In this document: positions 1 to 9,302 of the stretch, in pieces
Position numbering within the stretch: the first letter of the stretch is position 1
Layout of the letters: each line of letters begins with the position of its first letter
From: an uncultured Verrucomicrobiales bacterium
GTDB lineage: Bacteria > Verrucomicrobiota > Verrucomicrobiia > Verrucomicrobiales > DEV007
Direction of reading: 5' to 3'
DNA: 43,055 bases
Assembly: GCA_937922595.1 (NCBI GenBank)
Contig: CALAIY010000046.1
Location: 1-43,055, forward strand
Position numbers and translations under genes: made by a program
The notes under the pieces: generated by a model
Seen by the model: the letters and a program-made list of their open reading frames with translations, nothing else
Database searches by the model: none
What the model was told of the DNA's origin: nothing

Positions 1-1143
1 ATTTTGGATCGATTCACGACACCCTTTGATAGTCGCATTGGCTTTGAACTGCATGGCAGCGTCCACAATTGCCTCCGCATCGCCTACGGGAGAGACGAGT
101 CGTCCCGTGCGTGTATCATCGATCATGTCGGGGAATCCTCCGACATCGTAAGCCAGCACCGGCGTATCGCAGGCGAGAGATTCCAGTACGGTATTGGGTA
201 AGTTATCTTGGATTGATGGACATACGAAAAGATCGCAGGTGGAATAGAAGAAGGAAAGTAGCCGGTCGTTTTGAATAGATCCGAGGTGTGTGTGAGGGAT
301 CGTGCCTGGATTAAACGCGCCTTTTCCTACGGTGATGATATGGAATTTTTTGCCGCCGTTTTTGATCTTCGAAAACGCTTCCTGAAGTGCGCCAATTCCT
401 TTGCGGGGATCATCGATTTGGTCGGCGATGAGACCTATCACGAAAGCCGTTTCCGGAATGTTGAACATTTCCCGAAATCCTTTGGCTTCGCGTGGAGCGA
501 AAGCCGTGTCATCGATTCCGTAAGGAATATGCTCGACGGGGAACCCTTTGGTGATCGCGCTTTCCTTGCAGCGATTGACCATCCAGTGGGAGGGGCCGAC
601 AAATGTGATTCGATTCGGTGAAACCGCTTCGAGCGCACGACGCTTTAGCTGAATTGCCGCCGCTTCGTATTGCATCCGTTTAGCGGATTTTTCGCTTTCA
701 GGTGCATCATAGTGCCAGATTCCGGAGAGGGGATTGAGATCGTGGAGTGTCCACACGATGGGGGCACGCTCGGCCATCCACGGGAGCATCACTTCCCAAT
801 CGAGGAACCAGGAAACCCAGTGGAGATTCCAGACGTCAGGCGTCGGTAGTGTCGCCAGCATTTCAGGAGAGCCCCATCCTGTCGGGCTACTGGCGGGGGG
901 CGTTGTAGCACTGAATTCTTTTCTGATGATGCGGGCCCACTTTCGCCGTTTCAGCCGTTTTCCAATTTTTGATCGCTGTGTGGGATCGGGAAGTGTGATC
1001 GTGTTCACTCCGGATGCTCCCGAGCCGCAGTTCAACCATCGCGAATCGATTCCTGATTCAGCTTGGAGTCCTTCATGGAGCCGGAAGCCAGCGCGCGCAG
1101 CTCCGCCAGAAAATGGGGCGGAAGATAGGTGGTAGACTTTCAC
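1..1143 (-). CDS. GT4-family glycosyltransferase, cut by the left window edge
   Basis: This reading frame is open from a GTG at 1143 down to base 1, giving 381 codons without a stop; the C-terminus lies outside the window. The GTG overlaps the stop of the upstream acyltransferase gene in a GTGA arrangement, which supports this start. The N-terminus (VKVYHLSSAPFSGGAARAG) is the glycine-rich nucleotide-sugar GT-B opening, and the C-terminal part has the GT4 donor-site signature (SIQDNLPNTVLESLACDTP), followed by the usual GG-F-D-I segment. It probably transfers a sugar from a nucleotide donor onto the lipid-linked glycan at the cytoplasmic face. It resembles the GT4 gene at 19994-21196 in layout but lacks that protein's Cys-rich segment. 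Donor and acceptor cannot be told from the sequence. Confidence 0.88.
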   Translation of the reverse strand, partial: MKVYHLSSAPFSGGAARAGFRLHEGLQAESGIDSRWLNCGSGASGVNTITLPDPTQRSKIGKRLKRRKWARIIRKEFSATTPPASSPTGWGSPEMLATLPTPDVWNLHWVSWFLDWEVMLPWMAERAPIVWTLHDLNPLSGIWHYDAPESEKSAKRMQYEAAAIQLKRRALEAVSPNRITFVGPSHWMVNRCKESAITKGFPVEHIPYGIDDTAFAPREAKGFREMFNIPETAFVIGLIADQIDDPRKGIGALQEAFSKIKNGGKKFHIITVGKGAFNPGTIPHTHLGSIQNDRLLSFFYSTCDLFVCPSIQDNLPNTVLESLACDTPVLAYDVGGFPDMIDDTRTGRLVSPVGDAEAIVDAAMQFKANATIKGCRESIQN

Positions 1144-3080
1144 GGTGTTGAAATCATCTCGTCGAATAGGGGAACCAAGAGTGGTTTCCAAGTGTATTCG
1201 ACGCCGGTGCGGCTTAGGTGGTTGGAATCATAGTAAAGCGGCTTGCCATCGATTGTCAGGATGAAGGCTGAACTTTTTTCATCCCATAGCACGGGGGAAG
1301 GATCAATGTATCGCGTCGCTCGGGAGCGTGCGGCGGCTCGGTAGATCGCTGCGTTTGTTTCGCGGTGATGGGTCTTCGATCCACTGGTGACAATGGTGCC
1401 GGGCCATCCGGGAAAGCGGTCTCGAATTAGTAACCTGAGCACGTCTGAGCGGTGAGCGGGGACGCCCTGCAATACCGTTACGCGGGCTCCGGCGTCTTCG
1501 ATTGAGGTAATGGTTTTGAGGAGATTTTGCTCGAGCTTGTAGGCTCCGAGATTTTTTTGATACAGAGACCAGTAACCGACGAGGAAGACGTCTTCTATTT
1601 GGGTGTTGGCGATGTGCTGGAGAACTGCTTCGGCAAAACGATCCTGTGTTTTCTCACTTACGAGTGGAGGCGTACCGTAAACGGTAATGGCGTGTCCGGA
1701 AATTTTTCGTTTCTTAGCGAGTTCATCGAAAAGGGAGAGTTGCACTTTTGCATGGCTATCGCCCCAGACGAGAAAGTGAGGTTTCTCGGAAACTGCTTTT
1801 CCGAGTGTGGGAAGTTTTCCACTTTGGATTTTCTTGATCGAGAGCCCATTGGCGGGGTCGCTTGCGGAGAGTCGTGCTTTTTGGCGTTCGTCGTTTTCTT
1901 GAATAAGAGTGCGCACGCTTTCGGGCAGTCGCGCGGGAAGGCCGTGAGCAATCGAAAACCAGGCACCTGTAGAAATTAAGGTTACCGATGTGAGTGCGGC
2001 TGCGGTGAAGATAGATTTTCGTGTGCGACAAATTTGTTTTCGGCGGAAGGGAATTTCGATCCACTTCCAGGAGAGCCAGGCGAAAATAAATGCAAGGCTT
2101 ACGAGTGCCCAGCGGGTGTGAATGGCGAAGGTGTCCGTTTTCCAGTAGTCCGAGAATGCCAAGAGCGGCCAGTGCCAGAGATAGAGCGAATAGGAGATGA
2201 TTCCAATCCATCGTAATGGGGCGAGTGAAAGGGTGCGTGCGGTGAGGCTAGTATTGTGTTGATTCGCCCAAATGATTGCAGCGGTGCCCAGGCATGGGGG
2301 GAGCGCTGCCCAACTGGGGAATGGAGTGTTCTCCGTGTAAGAAAATATCGGAAGGAGGATTGCTAGGAGGCCTATTCCTGAGGTGGCTTCAGTAAGCCAA
2401 GCTGGAAGGTGTTTTCTTAGAGGGATTACTGCAATCAGCCCGCCGCAGAGAAGTTCCCAGGCTCGGGTGGGGAGTAAGAAGAAGGTGGCATAGGGTTGGT
2501 GGTGAATGCCCCATACCGAGATGGCGAAGCTTGCTAGCCAGAGGATGGCGAGAAGGGATGCGATGAGTTTTCGCTTTCGAATCTGGCAGGCAAATAGGCC
2601 GAGAAGTGCGAGTGGAAGGAGAATGTAAAACTGCTCTTCTACGGCGAGTGACCATGTGTGGAGGAGCGGTTTAGTGAGGTTTTCGCCTCCAAAGTAATTG
2701 GTGGTTTGCCAGAAGTAGAAGTTAGCTCCCATTACTCCTTGCGCTACGGCGGAGTCGCCTAGGGATTCTAGGTCACGAGGAAGGAGGAGGAACCACCCGG
2801 CAAGAAGCGTCACGGCTACGCAGGCGGTGAGTGCCGGGAAGATACGTCGGACTCGGCGCTCCCAGAAGTCGGCTAGAGAAAAGGTGCCCTGCTCAAGATC
2901 TCGCAGGATGAGCGCGGTGATGAGGTAGCCGGAGATGACAAAGAAGATATCGACCCCGATATACCCTCCTGGGCATCCTAGACCTGCGTGGTAGAGGAGT
3001 ACGGGAATGATTGCGAGGGCGCGGAGGCCATCGATGTCTGGGCGGTAGCCGCAGCTTGGGAGTGGGAGTGTTTCTCCCAT
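1140..3080 (-). CDS. OafA/YrhL-type O-acyltransferase with C-terminal SGNH domain
   Basis: This 646-residue membrane protein has an acyltransferase-3 domain (about residues 12-345) of roughly ten hydrophobic helices and an extracytoplasmic SGNH hydrolase-like domain (about 400-646). The family marks are visible: YRPDIDGLRALAI at the start, VDIFFVISGYLIT at 43-55 and HTWSLAVEEQFYI at 141-153. The SGNH part has Ser442 in WGDSHA and the Asp618/His621 pair in DSNHLS, so both halves look active. Proteins of this layout O-acetylate cell-surface glycans such as O-antigen. It is followed by the GT4 gene with a 4-base overlap and preceded by a GT-B-like gene with a 2-base gap, so it is most likely an acetylating decorator of the glycan made by this locus. 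Confidence 0.92.
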   Translation of the reverse strand: MGETLPLPSCGYRPDIDGLRALAIIPVLLYHAGLGCPGGYIGVDIFFVISGYLITALILRDLEQGTFSLADFWERRVRRIFPALTACVAVTLLAGWFLLLPRDLESLGDSAVAQGVMGANFYFWQTTNYFGGENLTKPLLHTWSLAVEEQFYILLPLALLGLFACQIRKRKLIASLLAILWLASFAISVWGIHHQPYATFFLLPTRAWELLCGGLIAVIPLRKHLPAWLTEATSGIGLLAILLPIFSYTENTPFPSWAALPPCLGTAAIIWANQHNTSLTARTLSLAPLRWIGIISYSLYLWHWPLLAFSDYWKTDTFAIHTRWALVSLAFIFAWLSWKWIEIPFRRKQICRTRKSIFTAAALTSVTLISTGAWFSIAHGLPARLPESVRTLIQENDERQKARLSASDPANGLSIKKIQSGKLPTLGKAVSEKPHFLVWGDSHAKVQLSLFDELAKKRKISGHAITVYGTPPLVSEKTQDRFAEAVLQHIANTQIEDVFLVGYWSLYQKNLGAYKLEQNLLKTITSIEDAGARVTVLQGVPAHRSDVLRLLIRDRFPGWPGTIVTSGSKTHHRETNAAIYRAAARSRATRYIDPSPVLWDEKSSAFILTIDGKPLYYDSNHLSRTGVEYTWKPLLVPLFDEMISTP

Positions 3081-3082
3081 GA

Positions 3083-4228
3083 TTACTTCCGGCCTTTGAT
3101 TGATTGTTTGAGGTAGCGGGCTGCGCTTTTGATGACGAATTGGAGGTCTGGCTGGAAAATAGTATGCTCGGTGCTCTGTTGCTTATGGGTGGCTTCGTGC
3201 AATTGCGCTTCTAGTGCGGCAATTGTTTGCGAGAGAGCGTGAATTTTTTGTGCGTCTTCGATTTTCCCGGGAGTAGCTGATGTTGGTGGTGCAACGTCTT
3301 GATTTTCGAATGTGGCTACGATTTTATCGGCGACGCGTTGGGTGGCACTGCCATCGCCGATTGCGATAAATTGGCAGAGGTCGTCTTGGTAGGTTGCGAG
3401 GGGTTTCGTAGGAGAAAGAAGGGAAGGCAGGGAGGCAATCAGGGATTGCCAATGGGTGGCAACCCAGGCGGAGGGGGTGAATACGGGGAGGGCGAAGGGA
3501 TCGAAGATAAGCGTGGGAACCCCGGAAAGCATGGCTTCGACTGCCATGGTGGATGGTGTGGTGATAAGCGCGGTGCATTTTTCGAGCGCTTGGGTGGCCG
3601 AGCCGGTGTTGTCGGCAGAAATAGCGGTTTTCTCTGCCAATTCCTGGGAGATTCGATAGGTTGTTTGCAGGTTGCTTTTTTGTAGGTGGGTGTGGAGTTG
3701 GCGAAACTCGCGGATGAGTTGATCTCGCTGCTGGTCAGTTGCCCAGGGAGTGTTTGCGGTGGCAATGAGTAGCGAAGGGGATTCGGCAGCGTCGCCTATG
3801 CGGCAGGGGCGGCGTTTAATGCGATCAAGTCTGGGGAGGCCGGTGGCGTGGGCGTTGCCGTTTCCAAGATGACGCATCTGGAGCTGCTGTAATGGCCCGA
3901 GGGTGAAGACGTGATTTGCAATGAGTGGTTGGAAAAGCGGAGTGCCGTGGTGCTTGGAATCGTATTTTGGGTTTTCGAAGGTGGTTCTCCAATCTACGAC
4001 GCCATCTAAGATGTGGAATACGGGGATGCCGAGTGTGCCGCAGGCTGCGGCGGCGATTCTAGAGGGGAGGTAATTGTCGCAGCTGATAAGGAGGGCATCG
4101 ATTCCTGCGAGGCTGGTCTCGTTGTAGGGCTCACTGATCGTGCCAAGCCACTCGATGCGTGGGTCTTTAGTGACTTCCGCGTAGTGGTGAATTCGCGCAT
4201 CATTTTCGGTGGTGGCGAGGCGGATCAT
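3083..4228 (-). CDS. GT-B-fold glycosyltransferase-like protein with C-terminal coiled coil
   Basis: This 381-residue protein has no close family I can name. Residues 1-300 read as a GT-B-like or capsule-type transferase: a Rossmann-like first half, then a second half containing ALITTPSTMAVEAMLSGVP and TLIFDP, which resembles the UDP-binding end of the GlcNAc-2-epimerase/CDP-glycerol-transferase fold (a buried S-x-x-x-x-E-A-x-x-x-G-x-P motif). Residues about 320-355 form a Gln/Glu/Ala-rich helix that could be a coiled coil, and the tail is basic. Its ATG overlaps the end of the pyruvyl-transferase-like gene by 4 bases, so the two are probably co-translated. Function inferred from fold and locus only. 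Confidence 0.7.
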   Translation of the reverse strand: MIRLATTENDARIHHYAEVTKDPRIEWLGTISEPYNETSLAGIDALLISCDNYLPSRIAAAACGTLGIPVFHILDGVVDWRTTFENPKYDSKHHGTPLFQPLIANHVFTLGPLQQLQMRHLGNGNAHATGLPRLDRIKRRPCRIGDAAESPSLLIATANTPWATDQQRDQLIREFRQLHTHLQKSNLQTTYRISQELAEKTAISADNTGSATQALEKCTALITTPSTMAVEAMLSGVPTLIFDPFALPVFTPSAWVATHWQSLIASLPSLLSPTKPLATYQDDLCQFIAIGDGSATQRVADKIVATFENQDVAPPTSATPGKIEDAQKIHALSQTIAALEAQLHEATHKQQSTEHTIFQPDLQFVIKSAARYLKQSIKGRK

Positions 4229-5340
4229 TGCTGTAACTCGGGAAAGAGGTGCGTTTGCGTTTTTCGGGCAAGTTCGGCGCAGTGTTTGAGGGTTTCAGGG
4301 GAAACTTGAACGGTGGCGTTTAGGTCTAGTGCGTGGGGTGCTCCGGCGCTATTATTCCATGCGCGTACGGGGAGGTTTTCGGGTGCTTGGAGGAGTTCGA
4401 GAAGGCCGCTCATTTTGGATGTGTTTGTTTCCATGGGAATGAAGGGAGTCCCGGCGAGTGCGGCGTAGATATTGATGTGGTAGCGGCCGGAAATGACGAG
4501 ATCGGCTCCTTTGAGGAGTGCCGTTACTTGGTGCCATTCGAGACCGCCTAGGGGGATGATTTTTGCTCCGGAGTTGGCTGCGATGCGGGCTAGTGGTTCG
4601 TCTTCTGATTCTACGACGTAGTAGTAGACTTCACGACCAGTGCTAGCGATTTTGCGTATATCTTCGCTGATAACTTCCTCGGATACTGAGCCAGTTCCCG
4701 AGAGTACTCCTGGGGTGTAGATTGCGTAGGGAGTCTTTGGGATGGGAGTGTTTTCTTGAGGATTACCGTGACTTAGAAAGAGGCAGTCTGCGGATTGGTG
4801 GGCGGTGATGCCGTGCTTGGATAGGTAGCGGTGGCTTACTGGCTCGCGGACGGAGATGATATCGACATTTTCTTTCAAGGCTTCTAAGAGCCAGTTGTCG
4901 AGCTCGAAGATGGAGCCATTGACGAGTGCGGTGCGCTTTCCCATTGCGCGTGCGGCGGCGCAGAGTGCGATGAGCATTTGTGCTCCGGCGGCGTCGTGAT
5001 GGATGGTGCCTTCTGCGTTTATCAGGAGTAGCTCAGCGTCTTTCCAGAGTGGCTCTAGCTTTGCTGTGAGGCCGGGGAGCATTTTTCGCCATTCGTTTTC
5101 CGCTTGATGAGGATCGGGTGCTGGAGGCTGGGTAACTAAGCGAGAGAGTTTATTGAAACCTCGCTGAGCGAGGTTTGGGGTGGGGGGGGCAGGGGGTGGA
5201 GGCTGGTGATAGCGGTAGCTGACAGGTAGGCGCGAAATGATATCGACATCATTTTCGATGAGCGCGTGCAGCATGGCGGTGGTGCCTTGGCAGCCTGGAT
5301 TGCTTGTGCCGCTGGTGTCGTTTGCAAAAATGGTCTTCAT
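4225..5340 (-). CDS. Polysaccharide pyruvyl transferase family protein
   Basis: I choose the ATG at 5340 (MKTIFANDTSGTSNPGCQG) rather than an upstream in-frame start because it overlaps the stop of the ABC ATPase gene as ATGA; this gives 371 residues. The protein carries the WcaK/CsaB-type pattern: an N-terminal N-x-G-x-x-x-x-x-AML element, a central LLINAEGTIHH segment where the family has its glycine-rich loop, and the C-terminal ISGRYHINIYAALAGTPFI followed by the K-M-S-G-L segment. The family moves a ketal pyruvate from phosphoenolpyruvate onto glycan sugars, although many members are uncharacterised. Its place between the exporter and a sugar transferase suggests decoration of the repeat unit. 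Confidence 0.82.
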   Translation of the reverse strand: MKTIFANDTSGTSNPGCQGTTAMLHALIENDVDIISRLPVSYRYHQPPPPAPPTPNLAQRGFNKLSRLVTQPPAPDPHQAENEWRKMLPGLTAKLEPLWKDAELLLINAEGTIHHDAAGAQMLIALCAAARAMGKRTALVNGSIFELDNWLLEALKENVDIISVREPVSHRYLSKHGITAHQSADCLFLSHGNPQENTPIPKTPYAIYTPGVLSGTGSVSEEVISEDIRKIASTGREVYYYVVESEDEPLARIAANSGAKIIPLGGLEWHQVTALLKGADLVISGRYHINIYAALAGTPFIPMETNTSKMSGLLELLQAPENLPVRAWNNSAGAPHALDLNATVQVSPETLKHCAELARKTQTHLFPELQQ

Positions 5341-6647
5341 GCGCACGGAGTGGTGGGGGATTCGATGCGTTGGCCATTTACTTCGCATTCAGCTTCTAAC
5401 TTAAAAATTCCGGATACGGTGCGCCCGGAGTCTTTTACTTCTGGGCCGGTGATGATTAATGCGGCGATCCTGGTTTGCGGGAGGAAAATTCCATAGGCAC
5501 CTCCATGAACACTGAGCCCAATACCGTAGGCTCCGACGAGGAGGGGGAGTGAGCGGATGTGGAAATTGATGGTGTGCTGGCCAATGGCGAGATCTGATTC
5601 AGCTTGGGGGTTGTAAGAGGTGAGGGCGGTCAGTATCTCGCCGGTGGTGGATTCTAGGTAGAGTCGCACGCGGGCTTGGGGGATGGGCTCGTGGACGGCG
5701 AGCGTGAGCGAGATGGTGAGATCGTCTCCAGTTTCTAATTCGTGATCGGGCTTGTCTGATGCGTAAGGAGTATCATCTAGTTTGGTGCTGATGAGGGTGA
5801 CGCCGCTTTTGGTGGGCGCTGCTTGCTCAGATGTTTGTGCGTGGCGCTGGAGGGCGAGGGATTGATAGCTGGCGATGCCTTTGGTGGGATCTCCATCAAG
5901 GTGGATTTTTCCGCCACCCATGACAATTACACGGGTGCAGATTCTCTGAATGTCGATCATCGAGTGGGAGACGAAGATCACGGCTACGCCTTCTCGGATG
6001 AGCTCTGCAATCCGGGTGATGCATTTCATCCGGAATTGCTGATCGCCGACGGCGAGGACTTCATCGATGAGGAGGACGTCGGGTTGCATGGCGGCGGCGA
6101 TGGCGAAGCCAAGCCGCACTTGCATTCCGGAGGAGTAGGTTTGCACGGGGGCGGAGATGAATTTGCCGATTTCGGCGAATTCGGTGATTGCATCGAACTT
6201 ATTATCGATTTCGCGCTTACTGAATCCGAGGACTGCGCCGTTTACATAGATGTTTTCCCGGCCACTTAGGATGGGGTTGAAGCCGGCTCCGAGGGCGATG
6301 AGGGCACCGATTTTTCCGCGCATCTCGATTTTTCCCGAATCGGGTTTGATGAGCCCGTTGAGCATTTTTAGGACGGTCGTTTTGCCTGCTCCGTTGTGGC
6401 CGATGAGGCCGACGCATTCGCCGCGGCGTACTTCGAAGTTAAGATCCTGATTGGCCCAAAATTCGTCGCGACGGAGGGTGACGGTGCCATCGGGAGCAGG
6501 CTTTCGCGCGAGGGGAGGCAGGATGTCGCCGATGCTATCGCGCAGGCCATACCAGAGCGAGCGCTTGAGGTCTCGGCAGAAAATTTTACTAACGCCACTT
6601 ACGGTGACGAGGGGTTCTCCTAGGATTGGTTCGGGCATTGGGTTCAC
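5337..6647 (-). CDS. wzt: Polysaccharide ABC exporter ATP-binding protein (Wzt-like)
   Basis: This 436-residue protein has an ABC ATPase domain (about 13-245) with Walker A GHNGAGKTT at 83-91, signature YSSGMQVRLG at 171-180, Walker B VLLIDEVLAVGD at 191-202 and the H-loop His228. It carries an extra C-terminal domain (about 280-415) of beta-rich sequence, as in Wzt proteins that bind the non-reducing end of the finished glycan. The ATG overlaps the permease stop by 4 bases, and the gene's own stop overlaps the pyruvyl-transferase-family start. It powers export of lipid-linked polysaccharide across the inner membrane with the permease at 6644-7507. The C-terminal domain suggests that a chemical cap is recognised; which cap is unknown. 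Confidence 0.93.
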   Translation of the reverse strand: MNPMPEPILGEPLVTVSGVSKIFCRDLKRSLWYGLRDSIGDILPPLARKPAPDGTVTLRRDEFWANQDLNFEVRRGECVGLIGHNGAGKTTVLKMLNGLIKPDSGKIEMRGKIGALIALGAGFNPILSGRENIYVNGAVLGFSKREIDNKFDAITEFAEIGKFISAPVQTYSSGMQVRLGFAIAAAMQPDVLLIDEVLAVGDQQFRMKCITRIAELIREGVAVIFVSHSMIDIQRICTRVIVMGGGKIHLDGDPTKGIASYQSLALQRHAQTSEQAAPTKSGVTLISTKLDDTPYASDKPDHELETGDDLTISLTLAVHEPIPQARVRLYLESTTGEILTALTSYNPQAESDLAIGQHTINFHIRSLPLLVGAYGIGLSVHGGAYGIFLPQTRIAALIITGPEVKDSGRTVSGIFKLEAECEVNGQRIESPTTPCA

Positions 6648-7507
6648 ATTCCGAGGCGTTCGATGACTCTAGGAAGAAAGATTCGATAGACGATCCAGGC
6701 GATGGCGAGGCCGACGAGGGTGAGGGCGGTGATGAGAAGGAATTGCCCAAGCATATCGGGCTGTTTTCCGGTGAACCAATCGCGGCTCGTTTCGAGAAGG
6801 GGGGTCACGGGATTGATTTGCATGAGGCGTCCGGCAAGTCCGTTTCCGGTGACGGGAAAGACGACTGGGGTGAGGAACATCCAGAGGTTGGTTACGAGCA
6901 TGAGACCTCGGGCGACGTCTTGATAGAGCATTCCGATGGTTGCGAGGAAGAGTCCGATGGTGGTTCCCAGAAGGATAAGTGCGAGGATTCCTACGGGGAA
7001 GAGCAGGGTTCCTCCGCCTATGGGAAAGCGGAACCAGAGTGCAATGGGAATGAGGATGACGAGCCGGATGGCGAAATTGATTAACGACATCTGTAGCGCG
7101 GATAGGATGAGCGCTTCGCGGGGGAAATTGATTTTGGTAAGCATTGGCTTACTCGATTGCATGACCCGCATGGGGTTTGATAATGAATCGGCAAAGACTT
7201 GCCATAGGATCGTTCCTATGAGGACGAATGCGACGTAGGGAATATCGGTTTTAGCGAAATTTACGACGTTTCCGGATTGAAGGATGATGAAGGTGGCGGA
7301 GGCGAAGAGTGGCGGTAGGAATGCCCAAAGGTATCCGGCGTAGCTTTGTCGGTAGAGTGCTTTGAAGTCGCGCAGGGTAATTTGCCAGGCGAGCCCGCGT
7401 GAAATTCGGAGATCGGCGAACATCTCGCGGAGGAGATTAAGCGGATCGGCCATCGCGGGTGCGGGCGAGTAGGTGCGCACTGGAATTTTTTCTGGAGGAG
7501 AGTCCAT
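6644..7507 (-). CDS. wzm: Polysaccharide ABC exporter permease (Wzm-like)
   Basis: This 287-residue ABC-2-type membrane protein starts with a cytoplasmic helix (RGLAWQITLRDFKALYRQS), as in Wzm/KpsM proteins, followed by about six hydrophobic segments (SYAGYLWAFLPPLFASATFII, VAFVLIGTILWQVFADSL and others). The motif around NPVTPLLETSRDWF near the C-terminus is also typical. It pairs with the downstream ATPase, which starts on its stop codon. Ten bases separate it from the exosortase gene, so exosortase, permease and ATPase are probably one transcript. Confidence is high for the family; the transported glycan is not known. Confidence 0.93.
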   Translation of the reverse strand: MDSPPEKIPVRTYSPAPAMADPLNLLREMFADLRISRGLAWQITLRDFKALYRQSYAGYLWAFLPPLFASATFIILQSGNVVNFAKTDIPYVAFVLIGTILWQVFADSLSNPMRVMQSSKPMLTKINFPREALILSALQMSLINFAIRLVILIPIALWFRFPIGGGTLLFPVGILALILLGTTIGLFLATIGMLYQDVARGLMLVTNLWMFLTPVVFPVTGNGLAGRLMQINPVTPLLETSRDWFTGKQPDMLGQFLLITALTLVGLAIAWIVYRIFLPRVIERLGM

Positions 7508-7516
7508 TCGTGGAGG

Positions 7517-9163
7517 TTAGCGGGAGGCGGGCGATCCTGGAGGGATGAGGAGTGTGGGAGTGAGCTCGGTGGCGAAGGCGAGGAATTCTGCGCGAAGTTC
7601 TTCGAGTATTTCCGTGGGCTTGGGGGCGGTTTGTTCGATGGGGGGAAGTGCGGTGAAGAGGGAGGCGAGTGACCAGCGGTGGGTGAGCTGGCGGAAGAGT
7701 TTATCGCGCTGGGTGATGGCGATGTGATTTTGATAGCTTGGGGTGGAGACATCGAAGCCTTCGTACCAAAATAGGTTGTAGGCATGGATGCGGTAGGGGA
7801 CGCCATTGGGGGCGATCACGTCGCGATGGAGGGTGACGAAGGTGGCGTCGCGGGTGGTGCCGGTGTTGCCTACTGCGAACTCAATTTGTTTTCGGGAACT
7901 TTGTTTCCAGCCTTGGGCGGGGAGGCAGACGTCAGGCTCGTGAAGGGAGCGTTCTTCGGGGCCACTGACGACGACGGTGGCGAGCATTTCGGGGAGGTTT
8001 GGGTAGTCGGGGCGTGAGTAGCGCGATCGGGTGACGGTGCAGCCGATGGCGACAAGTTGCCGATCTTCTTCTGGCGTGATTTCCATGGGCGCGCCTTTAA
8101 ATGCTCCGGCGATGGTGGGGAGCTCTGCGGAGAGCCCTGGGCTGGAAAGCTCTGGGACGAATCCTTTAGAGAGGTGGCAGACGGCTAGTGTGATTAGTGT
8201 CAGGGCAAGGGGAATGGCGCTCCTGAGGGGGGTGGGGGCGATTGGGCGCGCGGTGCTCGCGGAGGGGGGGGGCGGTTTTTTTCGGAGCACGCGGAGTGGA
8301 ATCGATTCGAGAAGTCGGGCGATGCCGATCATTCCGCCAAGGGCGACGGCAAAGACGATGAATCCGCTGGCGGTGTGGAATGCGCTTGGGTTTTCGGTGG
8401 TGCCGATGGCAAACTCTTGTCCGCCGATGATGGAGCCGGTGGCGAGCATGAGGATGCGAACGAAGTTCCCAAAAACAGCAAGTGGAATGCTTGCGGAGAA
8501 GAGGAGGATGCGCTGGAGGGGGGTGGAAAGGGCAAGGTAGCCGTAGAAGGCGCTCACCATCATGAGGGAGAAGAGTGAGCGAATTCCGCTACAGGGCTGG
8601 GCGACGTCGAGGTGGAATCGTGCGCCCTCGGCGAGGCTGTTTGCTGGATCTGCGGCGGAGAGGACGGCGGTGCCGTGACGGATGGTATCGAGGCCGAAAA
8701 AGTCGAGGGCTCCGTGGGAGAAGGCGGCAGTGAGATTTCGGAGTGGGAGGGCGAGAAGTTGCTCAAGGGGGAGGAAGGGCCAGGTGAAGCCCAAGAATAG
8801 CCAGGGGATGAATGCGGCCCGCATTACGTGTTTTCCACAGAGCCAGATGGTGAGGCCGGCGATGATTACCTGCACGGCGATGAACCCGAAATTGCGGTCG
8901 TCTTGCCAGAAACCGATCCAGTAAAGGGTGAACCCGATGAGGAGGGTCGGGAGGCCTTGGAGTCCTGCTGAGCCTTTGCCTACGAGGAGTTCACGACGAT
9001 CACGGTAGATGAGAAAGGCGGTGATGAAGGGGACGGCGAGGCAGAAAAGCCATTCTCCGTCTTGGAGGGAGGTCACGACGAAGAAGTGATCGCGCAGGAT
9101 GGTGACGCGCTCTTCGAGGTGTCCGCTTTGATAGGGCCAGGCGGCGATTAGAATCGCGAGCAC
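7517..9163 (-). CDS. Exosortase fused to EpsI-like domain
   Basis: This 548-residue protein joins two modules. Residues 1-290 form a multi-helix exosortase with the catalytic Cys191 in AQPCSGIRSL, Arg236 in GNFVRILML and His263 in AFHTASGF, so the triad is complete. Residues about 310-530 form an EpsI-type (DUF3485) periplasmic domain with the hallmark HEPDVCLPAQGW at 408-419. Exosortases cut PEP-CTERM-type tails of secreted proteins and are found with polysaccharide loci; EpsI accompanies them and is sometimes fused, as here. The GTG at 9163 is the first usable start after an in-frame TGA at 9247-9245. A substrate candidate lies at 22423-23115. The exporter genes follow directly. Confidence 0.94.
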   Translation of the reverse strand: MLAILIAAWPYQSGHLEERVTILRDHFFVVTSLQDGEWLFCLAVPFITAFLIYRDRRELLVGKGSAGLQGLPTLLIGFTLYWIGFWQDDRNFGFIAVQVIIAGLTIWLCGKHVMRAAFIPWLFLGFTWPFLPLEQLLALPLRNLTAAFSHGALDFFGLDTIRHGTAVLSAADPANSLAEGARFHLDVAQPCSGIRSLFSLMMVSAFYGYLALSTPLQRILLFSASIPLAVFGNFVRILMLATGSIIGGQEFAIGTTENPSAFHTASGFIVFAVALGGMIGIARLLESIPLRVLRKKPPPPSASTARPIAPTPLRSAIPLALTLITLAVCHLSKGFVPELSSPGLSAELPTIAGAFKGAPMEITPEEDRQLVAIGCTVTRSRYSRPDYPNLPEMLATVVVSGPEERSLHEPDVCLPAQGWKQSSRKQIEFAVGNTGTTRDATFVTLHRDVIAPNGVPYRIHAYNLFWYEGFDVSTPSYQNHIAITQRDKLFRQLTHRWSLASLFTALPPIEQTAPKPTEILEELRAEFLAFATELTPTLLIPPGSPASR

Positions 9164-9302
9164 GGCAGCAGTGACCGCAATTGCGGGCCACCAGCGGGAG
9201 GATGTGGAAGATGAAATGATGGCGTGTGCAGGATGGTGGCTTGCTCAAGAGCGGGATGTCGCTAGGAAGAGAGTTGCTGATGAATCTATTTCCAAGCTGA
9301 AC

